This document shows positions 37,419 to 43,708 of a stretch of 43,708 bases of DNA, piece by piece (the first letter of the stretch is position 1; each line of letters starts with the position of its first letter). The DNA lies in the NCBI GenBank assembly GCA_902558585.1, contig CACEEO010000006.1, positions 1-43,708 on the forward strand, given 5' to 3'. The DNA comes from an uncultured Pelagibacteraceae bacterium. Lineage in GTDB: Bacteria > Pseudomonadota > Alphaproteobacteria > Pelagibacterales > Pelagibacteraceae. The notes under the pieces were generated by a model that worked only from the letters and a program-made list of their open reading frames with translations, ran no database searches and was not told the DNA's origin. The position numbers were made by a program, and so were the translations under genes.

Positions 37419-39035
37419 ATGGCGCGATATATATTTGTGACTGGCGGCGTGGTTTCTTCCCTTGGTAAAGGTCTCTCTTCAGCATCACTGGCTTATTTAT
37501 TACAATCAAGAGGTTATAAAGTTAGATTAAGAAAACTAGATCCTTATCTAAATGTTGATCCAGGAACAATGAGTCCTTTTCAACATGGAGAAGTTTTTGT
37601 AACAGACGATGGCGCTGAAACAGATTTAGATTTAGGTCACTATGAAAGATTTTCAGGCGTAACTGCAAAGAAAACCGATAACATTACAACTGGAAAAATT
37701 TATAGCGATGTACTTAGAAAAGAAAGAAAAGGTCAGTATTTAGGTAAAACAGTTCAAGTTATTCCACATATTACAGATAGAATTAAAGAATTTATAAAAC
37801 ACGATACATCTAAAGAAGACTTTGTCATTTGTGAAATAGGAGGAATAGTAGGTGACATAGAAAGTCTTCCTTTCGTAGAGGCAATAAGGCAATTTTCAAA
37901 TGATATTGGTAAAAAAAATGCATTATTTATTCATCTAACTTTAGTTCCTTATTTAAAAGCATCTGATGAAATAAAAACCAAACCAACACAACATTCAGTT
38001 AAAGAATTAAGAAGTATAGGTATTCAACCTGATATTATAATTTGTAGATCAGAAAGGCCTATTCCTTTAGAACATAGAAAAAAAATATCTTTGTTTTGTA
38101 ACGTTGATATTAAAAATGTAATTGAAACTGTTGATGTTAAGACTATTTATGAGGCACCGATTAGTTTTGCAAAAGAAAAATTAGATGTTCAAGTTTTAAA
38201 TTATTTCAAAATAAAATCTAAAAAATCTAATAACTTAACACCTTGGAAGAAAATAACTAAAATCACTCTTAATACTAAAAGATATGTAAATATTGCAATT
38301 ATTGGAAAATACGTTGAATTAAAAGATGCGTATAAATCTTTAGATGAAGCACTTACTCATGGTGGAATATCTAATAATCTGAAAGTAAATTTAGTTAGAA
38401 TAGATTCTGAAAAATTAAAAGTTTCTGAAATTAAGAATAAACTTAAAAATGTTTCAGGAATTTTAATTCCAGGTGGATTTGGTAAAAGAGGAACGGAAGG
38501 CAAAATTGAGGCGATAAGATATGCAAGAGTAAATAAAATTCCATTTCTTGGTATTTGTTATGGAATGCAAATGGCAATTATTGAATTTGCTAGAAATCAA
38601 TTGAAAATTAAAAAAGCAACTTCATCTGAATTTGATAAAGGCGGTGTTCATATTATTGGCTTGATGCATGAATGGGAGAAAAGCGGCAGAAAAGTTAAAG
38701 GAACAGATAAAGATTTAGGAGGCACCATGAGACTTGGTTCTTATGATGCAATCTTAAATGATAAATCTAAAATTAGAGATATTTATAAATCTAGATTAAT
38801 TAAAGAAAGACATAGGCATAGATATGAAGTGGATATTTCATATAAAGAAAAATTTGAGAAGAAAGGATTAATATTTTCGGGTTTATCTCCAGATCAGAAG
38901 CTACCAGAAATAATTGAACTAAAAAATCATCCTTGGTTTATAGGAGTTCAGTTTCATCCTGAATTTAAATCTAGACCTTTGAACCCACATCCATTATTCT
39001 CTTCTTTTATCAAAGCAGCAAAAAATCATAGATGA
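37419..39035 (+). CDS. pyrG: CTP synthase
   Basis: PyrG makes CTP from UTP with glutamine as nitrogen donor; CdsA and KdsB-type enzymes use the product. The 538-aa protein has an N-terminal amidoligase domain starting [18 protein letters not shown] (P-loop), with [14 protein letters not shown] and [11 protein letters not shown], and a C-terminal class I glutamine amidotransferase domain with Cys380 in GICYGMQ and His513/Glu515 in FHPEF. It overlaps kdsA by four bases. Confidence 0.97.
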   Translation: MARYIFVTGGVVSSLGKGLSSASLAYLLQSRGYKVRLRKLDPYLNVDPGTMSPFQHGEVFVTDDGAETDLDLGHYERFSGVTAKKTDNITTGKIYSDVLRKERKGQYLGKTVQVIPHITDRIKEFIKHDTSKEDFVICEIGGIVGDIESLPFVEAIRQFSNDIGKKNALFIHLTLVPYLKASDEIKTKPTQHSVKELRSIGIQPDIIICRSERPIPLEHRKKISLFCNVDIKNVIETVDVKTIYEAPISFAKEKLDVQVLNYFKIKSKKSNNLTPWKKITKITLNTKRYVNIAIIGKYVELKDAYKSLDEALTHGGISNNLKVNLVRIDSEKLKVSEIKNKLKNVSGILIPGGFGKRGTEGKIEAIRYARVNKIPFLGICYGMQMAIIEFARNQLKIKKATSSEFDKGGVHIIGLMHEWEKSGRKVKGTDKDLGGTMRLGSYDAILNDKSKIRDIYKSRLIKERHRHRYEVDISYKEKFEKKGLIFSGLSPDQKLPEIIELKNHPWFIGVQFHPEFKSRPLNPHPLFSSFIKAAKNHR

Positions 39036-39856
39036 GTGCGATAAAAGTAAATTGTGAAAATATAGAAATTTCAAACAATAATAAGATTTGTATTATTGCA
39101 GGTCCATGTCAGTTAGAGACAGAACAACATGCACTCGATATGGCTGGAAAAATTAAAGAAATTACCTCGAAATTTGGTCTTGGATTTATTTACAAAACCT
39201 CATTTGATAAAGCTAACAGAACAAGCTTAAAAGGTAAAAGGGGTGCAGGATTGGATGCATCACTTCCCGTATTTGATAAAATTAAAAAAGATTTGAATGT
39301 TCCTATTTTAACAGACATCCATAATGCTGAACAATGTGAAATTGTTTCAAAACATGTTGATGTTTTACAAATTCCAGCTTTTTTATGTCGACAAACAGAC
39401 TTGTTAATTGCTGCAGCTAAAACAAAAAAAATTATTAATGTAAAAAAAGGTCAGTTCTTAGCACCTTGGGATATGGTTAATGTAACTAAAAAAATTTCAG
39501 AGTCTGGAAATGATAAAATATTAGTAACTGAAAGAGGTGCAAGCTTTGGTTACAATACTTTAGTCTCTGACATGAGATCATTACCTATTATGGCAAAGAA
39601 TGGTTATCCAGTAATTTTTGATGCTACTCATTCTGTTCAACAACCAGGTGGGCAAGGAGAATCCTCTGGCGGCCAAAGAGAATTTGTTGAATATTTAGCA
39701 AGAGCTGCAGTTGCGGTTGGAGTTGCTGGTGTATTTATTGAAACGCATCAAGACCCTGACAATGCACCTTCAGATGGACCAAACATGGTACCATTGAATA
39801 AATTAGAGAATCTATTAAAACAATTACACGATATAGATAATCTAATTAAAAAATAG
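39032..39856 (+). CDS. kdsA: 3-deoxy-8-phosphooctulonate (KDO-8-P) synthase
   Basis: KdsA condenses phosphoenolpyruvate with arabinose 5-phosphate to give KDO 8-phosphate for the LPS core. The 274-aa TIM barrel has [55 protein letters not shown] and [14 protein letters not shown], all family segments. It sits between pyrG (four-base overlap) and eno (one-base overlap), and enolase makes the PEP that it uses. Confidence 0.97.
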   Translation: MSAIKVNCENIEISNNNKICIIAGPCQLETEQHALDMAGKIKEITSKFGLGFIYKTSFDKANRTSLKGKRGAGLDASLPVFDKIKKDLNVPILTDIHNAEQCEIVSKHVDVLQIPAFLCRQTDLLIAAAKTKKIINVKKGQFLAPWDMVNVTKKISESGNDKILVTERGASFGYNTLVSDMRSLPIMAKNGYPVIFDATHSVQQPGGQGESSGGQREFVEYLARAAVAVGVAGVFIETHQDPDNAPSDGPNMVPLNKLENLLKQLHDIDNLIKK

Positions 39857-41112
39857 TGAGTAAAATTTTAAAAGTAAAAGCACGTCAAGTTTTTGACAGC
39901 AGAGGAAATCCAACAGTAGAGGCAGAGGTTTATATTAAAAATAATAGTGCATCCGCTATTTGTCCCTCAGGTGCTTCCACAGGAACTTTTGAAGCTTTTG
40001 AAAAAAGAGATAAAAATAATAAACGGTATTTAGGAAAAAGTGTTTTAAGTGCAGTTAATTTAGTTAACACAAAGATTTCAAAAAAATTAAAAGGACAAAA
40101 CATTCACAACCAAGAAAGAATTGATGCTTTGTTAATTAACCTGGATGGTACAAGACAAAAAACAAACTTAGGAGCTAATGCGATGTTAGCCGTTTCTATG
40201 GCTGCAAAAAAATTGTCTGCAAAAGCAAAAAAGTTACCTTTGTATAAAACTTTTTCTCAAAAAAATAACTTTCAATTACCTTATCCATTAATGAACATCA
40301 TTAATGGTGGAGCACATGCAAATAATGGTCTTAGAATTCAAGAATTTATGATCAGACCTGATCGAGCTAAAAGTTTTTCTGAGGCGATGCGGATTTGTTT
40401 TGTTGTTATTAAAAACTTAAGTAAATTAATTAAAGACAACGGCTTATCAACTTCAGTAGGTGATGAAGGTGGGTTTGCACCTATGATCAGTAGTAATAAT
40501 CAAGCTTTAGATTTAATTGTAAGTGCAATTAAAAAATCAGGGTTTATTAATGGTAAAGATGTTTCTATTTGTCTAGATGTGGCTGCTAATGAATTATATA
40601 AAAATAGCAAATACTCTGTTCACTCTAAAAGTTATATTTCAGTAGATAAATCCATTAAAGAATATCAAAAAATTATAAAAAAATATAAAATCAAGTCTAT
40701 TGAGGATCCGTTTGCTGAAAATGATTGGTTGGCGTGGAATAAATTAATGAAATCAATAAAAAAAGTTCAGATCGTTGGAGATGATTTGTATGTAACAAAT
40801 CTTGAAAGATTAAAGAAAGGTTTCTTAAATATTTCCTCTAATTCTATATTGATAAAGCTAAATCAAATTGGCACTGTTTCAGAAACTCTTGATGTAATTA
40901 AATTTGCACAAACCATTGGATATAAAACAATTATATCTCACCGATCAGGTGATAGTGAGGATACGTTTATTGCTGATTTAGCAGTGGGCACTAATTCAAA
41001 TCAAATTAAAACGGGATCTTTGGCTAGATCTGAAAGGGTTGCAAAATATAATCAATTAATCCGTATTGAAGAAGAACTTGGAAAAAAAGCGAGGATGAAT
41101 AAGATCAATTAA
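39856..41112 (+). CDS. eno: Enolase
   Basis: Enolase converts 2-phosphoglycerate to phosphoenolpyruvate. The 418-aa product has DSRGNPTVEAEV near the N-terminus, SGASTGTFEA, the GGAHANNGLRIQEFMI segment, SVGDEGGFAP, metal ligands in CLDVAANE, IEDPFAENDW and VGDDLYVTN, and SHRSGDSEDTFIADL. The start codon is GTG, sharing a base with the kdsA stop (TAGTG). The end overlaps ftsB by one base. Confidence 0.97.
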   Translation: MSKILKVKARQVFDSRGNPTVEAEVYIKNNSASAICPSGASTGTFEAFEKRDKNNKRYLGKSVLSAVNLVNTKISKKLKGQNIHNQERIDALLINLDGTRQKTNLGANAMLAVSMAAKKLSAKAKKLPLYKTFSQKNNFQLPYPLMNIINGGAHANNGLRIQEFMIRPDRAKSFSEAMRICFVVIKNLSKLIKDNGLSTSVGDEGGFAPMISSNNQALDLIVSAIKKSGFINGKDVSICLDVAANELYKNSKYSVHSKSYISVDKSIKEYQKIIKKYKIKSIEDPFAENDWLAWNKLMKSIKKVQIVGDDLYVTNLERLKKGFLNISSNSILIKLNQIGTVSETLDVIKFAQTIGYKTIISHRSGDSEDTFIADLAVGTNSNQIKTGSLARSERVAKYNQLIRIEEELGKKARMNKIN

Positions 41113-41414
41113 TGCTTCGATTAATAAAAAGAAATTATTTTTTATTAATATCTGTTTTTCTTATTTTCTATTTTGGTTTTAATTTAGTGTCTGGGGAAAG
41201 AGGCCTTTTTTCTTATATCGAAAAAAAGGAAATTTTGTCTAACTTGAAAAAAGAGGAATTAACCCTAACTATCAAAATAGAAGATATGGATTATAAAAAT
41301 TCACTTTTAAGTACTAATTTAGATCTTGATTATATTGAGACTTTAATTAGAGAACGATTTTTGTTTGGTAAAAAAAATGAGACTATTTATATAATTAAAA
41401 AAGATGAAAAGTAG
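41112..41414 (+). CDS. ftsB: Septum formation initiator, FtsB-like (DivIC family)
   Basis: FtsB-type proteins join FtsL and FtsQ in the division complex. The 100-aa product has one membrane helix (about residues 9-24), a charged coiled-coil stretch (about 35-70), and the C-terminal [25 protein letters not shown] region in which E-x-x-AR-E-x-x-x-x-x-K-x-x-E-x-x-Y is typical. In alphaproteobacteria an FtsB gene directly follows eno, as here. It overlaps lipA by 11 bases. Confidence 0.88.
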   Translation: MLRLIKRNYFLLISVFLIFYFGFNLVSGERGLFSYIEKKEILSNLKKEELTLTIKIEDMDYKNSLLSTNLDLDYIETLIRERFLFGKKNETIYIIKKDEK

Positions 41415-42324
41415 ACACCCAGAAAAAGAAAACAAACCGGTTAATCCAATTAAAAAAAAACCTGAATGGATTAGATCTAAACTTACAAATAGTAAGGAAT
41501 TCTTTTTAACCAAAACAATAGTAAATAATAACAATCTTGTAACCGTTTGTCAGGAAGCAAACTGCCCAAATATAACTGAATGTTGGAGTAAGCGACATGC
41601 AACTTTTATGATTATGGGAGACACCTGTACAAGAGCTTGTGCTTTTTGTGATGTTAAAACTGGTGTACCAGAAAAATTAGATCAACTTGAACCTGTTAAG
41701 ATTGCAGAAGCGGTAAAAAAATTAAATTTAAAACATGTTGTGATTACTTCAGTGGATAGAGATGATTTAGATGATGGTGGATCAGAACATTTTTTTGAAG
41801 TGATTAATCAAACTAGAAAAACGAACCTAAATACAACTATTGAAGTTCTTACACCTGATTTTTTAAGAAAAGGAGATGCTTATAAAAAAGTTTTAGATGC
41901 TAAACCAGATGTTTTTAATCATAATATTGAAACAGTCCCTAGTCTTTATTTAAAAGTTCGACCTGGATCTAGATACTTTGCATCTTTAGAACTTTTGAAA
42001 AATGCAAAAAAAGTTAATAAAAATATTTTTACTAAATCAGGAATAATGGTTGGCTTAGGGGAGACAAGAGATGAAATTTTACAAGTCATGGATGATTTAA
42101 GAGCTGCAGATGTTGATTTCATAACGATCGGTCAATATTTACAACCTTCAACCAAACATTATCCATTAGATCGATATTACACACCAAAAGAGTTTGAAGA
42201 TTTAGGAACAATTGCAAAAGCTAAAGGATTTTTGTTAGTGTCTTCATCCCCTTTAACCAGATCTTCATATCATGCTGATGAAGATTTTGCGAAACTGCAA
42301 CAAAATAGATTAAAAAATAATTAA
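41404..42324 (+). CDS. lipA: Lipoyl synthase
   Basis: LipA is a radical SAM enzyme that inserts two sulfurs into octanoyl groups on lipoyl domains. The 306-aa product has the auxiliary cluster cysteines 49, 54 and 60 in [12 protein letters not shown], the radical SAM cysteines 75, 79 and 82 in CTRACAFC, and the C-terminal RSSYHA motif whose serine ligates the auxiliary cluster. It overlaps ftsB by 11 bases; the pyruvate dehydrogenase genes commonly found between these two are not here. Confidence 0.97.
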   Translation: MKSRHPEKENKPVNPIKKKPEWIRSKLTNSKEFFLTKTIVNNNNLVTVCQEANCPNITECWSKRHATFMIMGDTCTRACAFCDVKTGVPEKLDQLEPVKIAEAVKKLNLKHVVITSVDRDDLDDGGSEHFFEVINQTRKTNLNTTIEVLTPDFLRKGDAYKKVLDAKPDVFNHNIETVPSLYLKVRPGSRYFASLELLKNAKKVNKNIFTKSGIMVGLGETRDEILQVMDDLRAADVDFITIGQYLQPSTKHYPLDRYYTPKEFEDLGTIAKAKGFLLVSSSPLTRSSYHADEDFAKLQQNRLKNN

Positions 42325-42779
42325 TGCCAAAAGCATCAGTTAAGCGATTAATTGATAACAGAAAAGATAAGCTAATTGAGTTTGTTTTAGATATTGAAAA
42401 ATACCCTGAATTTATTCCTTTCTGTGATAATTCAAAAGTTTATGAGAGAAGTGATAACGGAGATACAATAAATATAATTGCTGATCTTACAATAGGTAAG
42501 GGGCCGTTTAAGGATACATTTAAAAGTGACGTTAAATTAAATAAAAAAAATGATCATATTCATGTTGTTAATTTAGGTGGACCATTAAATCATTTAGAAA
42601 ATAATTGGAAATTTATTGAGGTAGGAAATGATACAGACGGTTTCAAGACAGAAGTTTTTTTTGATATCGATTTTGAAATTGAAAATAAATTTTTAAATAT
42701 TTTAATGACCAAATCTTTTCAATTTGGTTTAGAAAAGATAGCAGACGCGTTTCAAAAAAGAGCTGAAAGTATTAAATAA
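42324..42779 (+). CDS. COQ10/RatA-like START-domain protein
   Basis: This 151-aa protein is a single START-like (SRPBCC) domain of the COQ10/RatA family: the opening AS-V-K-R, FVLDIEKYPEFIPFCDNSKV near residues 20-39, GKGPFKDTFKSDVKL, and NHLENNWKF are typical, with a long C-terminal helix. Family members bind ubiquinone or polyketide-like lipids and support respiration; the E. coli RatA name as a toxin is probably misleading here. It follows lipA by sharing one base, a common alphaproteobacterial pairing. It overlaps the - strand cinA end by eight bases. Confidence 0.87.
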   Translation: MPKASVKRLIDNRKDKLIEFVLDIEKYPEFIPFCDNSKVYERSDNGDTINIIADLTIGKGPFKDTFKSDVKLNKKNDHIHVVNLGGPLNHLENNWKFIEVGNDTDGFKTEVFFDIDFEIENKFLNILMTKSFQFGLEKIADAFQKRAESIK

Positions 42780-43236
42780 TTTTACTGATTATCTTTATTA
42801 CGGTACGAACTGTTGATTTTTGAATTGAATTACGATTTTTTGATTTAAATTTATTTTCTTTAATAAGTAGAGCTTTACCTTTTTTGAACCCAATATAAAC
42901 AAGGCCAACGGGCTTTTCTTTTGATCCACCTCCTGGTCCAGCAATTCCTGTTATGGAGACGTTGATTTTACTCTTTGAAATTTTAGATAAATTTTTAACC
43001 ATTGCCTTACAACACTCATGGCTTACTGCACCATATTTCCTAATAATATTTTTATTAACTTTTAATATTTTTATTTTAGCTTGATTAGAGTAAGTGGTAA
43101 GACCCATTTGAAAATATTTTGATGAATTCGCTAATTTAGTTAAATTATGAGCCAATAATCCACCTGTACAAGACTCAGCTACAGATATAGTTAATTTTTT
43201 TTTAATTAATTTTTTATGAAGTAGTTGAACACTCAT
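42772..43236 (-). CDS. cinA: CinA-family nicotinamide-nucleotide amidohydrolase domain protein
   Basis: Stand-alone CinA C-terminal domains (PncC type) deamidate nicotinamide mononucleotide in pyridine nucleotide recycling. The 154-aa product has the signature SVAESCTGGLLAHNLT near residues 18-33 and SITGIAGPGGGSKEKPVGLVYIG near residues 94-116. The N-terminal molybdopterin-binding-like domain of full CinA is absent. It starts on the last base of pgpA's stop and is cotranscribed with it. Deamidase activity is inferred from the family. Confidence 0.9.
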   Translation of the reverse strand: MSVQLLHKKLIKKKLTISVAESCTGGLLAHNLTKLANSSKYFQMGLTTYSNQAKIKILKVNKNIIRKYGAVSHECCKAMVKNLSKISKSKINVSITGIAGPGGGSKEKPVGLVYIGFKKGKALLIKENKFKSKNRNSIQKSTVRTVIKIISKII

Positions 43237-43708
43237 TAAAATTTTAAACTTATTAAATATATTAATATCATTGAATATAACCCTGCCATTATATCGTCCA
43301 TAATTATTCCAAAATAGTTCTTATGGTTTTTATCAAAATAACTTACAGGAAAAGGTTTTAGGATGTCAAAAAATCTAAAAAAAACAAAAGATAAAATATA
43401 ATAAATTTCAATTGAAATACTTATTTGATTAGTTTTATTTAAATACAATAACAAAATTAAAGGCATGGATTGCCCTAAAACTTCATCGATAACTATTTGT
43501 CTTGGATCCTTATTTTTAAATTCAGATTCAGCGTCTTTTACTGCATAAAATGAATAAAAGAATAAAAGTATAAAAAAAATAATTGAAAACTTAAGATCTG
43601 TGTAACCTAAAATTTCATAAGCAAAATAAATAAAAACAGCTGTTACAGCAGAGGTTACAGTGCCAGGAATTTTGGTTAAGTATCCATAACCAAAGAAAGT
43701 GGATAACA
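43236..43708 (-). CDS. pgpA: Phosphatidylglycerophosphatase A (partial, N-terminus outside window)
   Basis: PgpA removes the phosphate from phosphatidylglycerophosphate, completing phosphatidylglycerol synthesis. The frame stays open to the window edge, so 157 residues are visible without the start. They read STFFGYGYLTKIPGTVTSA at the N-terminal end, then DAESEFKNKDPRQIVIDEVLGQ, RFFDILKPFPV and MDDIMAG, which are the PgpA motifs with the catalytic acidic residues. Four membrane segments fit. An internal ATG at 43466 is not the start, because the conserved motifs begin well before it. Confidence 0.93.
   Translation of the reverse strand, partial: LSTFFGYGYLTKIPGTVTSAVTAVFIYFAYEILGYTDLKFSIIFFILLFFYSFYAVKDAESEFKNKDPRQIVIDEVLGQSMPLILLLYLNKTNQISISIEIYYILSFVFFRFFDILKPFPVSYFDKNHKNYFGIIMDDIMAGLYSMILIYLISLKF

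Noticed and set aside
43236..43466. A 76-aa stand-alone membrane protein starting at ATG 43466.
   Set aside because: The frame stays open upstream to the window edge and encodes the N-terminal PgpA motifs, so this is only the C-terminal half of pgpA.
1..43708. tRNA or rRNA genes, IS elements, prophage, CRISPR or defence genes.
   Set aside because: Gaps are too short for most of them and no such sequence is seen; all frames of size are accounted for by housekeeping genes.

Overview
The window reads as one contiguous piece of a streamlined, very AT-rich (roughly 30% G+C by eye) alphaproteobacterial chromosome, most likely SAR11 (Pelagibacterales). The signs are the base composition, lysine/asparagine/isoleucine-rich proteins full of AAA/AAT/ATT codons, nearly gap-free gene packing with many ATGA, TAATG and 8-21 bp overlaps, few Shine-Dalgarno sequences, and a gene order that follows the alphaproteobacterial backbone. 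I see no rRNA, tRNA, mobile element, prophage, CRISPR array or toxin-antitoxin locus. The longest gap without a gene is about 130 bp.

Layout. (1) 1-7295, + strand: the tail of nuoG, then nuoH-I-J-K-L-M-N, the membrane arm of respiratory complex I. (2) 7295-17105, + strand: birA, coaX, rnj (RNase J), a small DUF1467-like membrane protein, proS, lolC, lolD and dnaE. (3) 17106-17235: a structured leader before rpsB. (4) 17236-28882, + strand: rpsB-tsf-frr (translation), uppS-cdsA-dxr (isoprenoid carrier and phospholipid precursors), bamA-skp (outer-membrane assembly), then fabZ-lpxD-lpxA-lpxI-lpxB (lipid A). (5) 28862-36271, - strand: ppiD-trpE-trpG-trpD-trpC, then lexA under its own SOS box, then gltX, which meets lpxB tail to tail. 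(6) 36328-42779, + strand: tpiA-secG-pyrG-kdsA-eno-ftsB-lipA and a COQ10/RatA-like gene. (7) 42772-43708, - strand: a CinA-type amidohydrolase and the downstream part of pgpA, cut by the window edge.

The genes are housekeeping: respiration, envelope biogenesis, translation, tryptophan, CTP, glycolysis and lipoate. I did not find a new defence, mobile or secondary-metabolite system. Most worth a second look are: a +1 frameshift in essential fabZ at a T8 run; a likely S2 autoregulatory leader before rpsB; a textbook alphaproteobacterial LexA box before lexA; a gltX terminator that appears to lie inside the lpxB coding sequence; and repeated clean absences of genes expected inside otherwise conserved blocks (mce, pyrH, rseP, moaC/moeA, comEC, gltA, the pyruvate dehydrogenase cluster). 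The last pattern looks like streamlining by excision with the backbone order kept.
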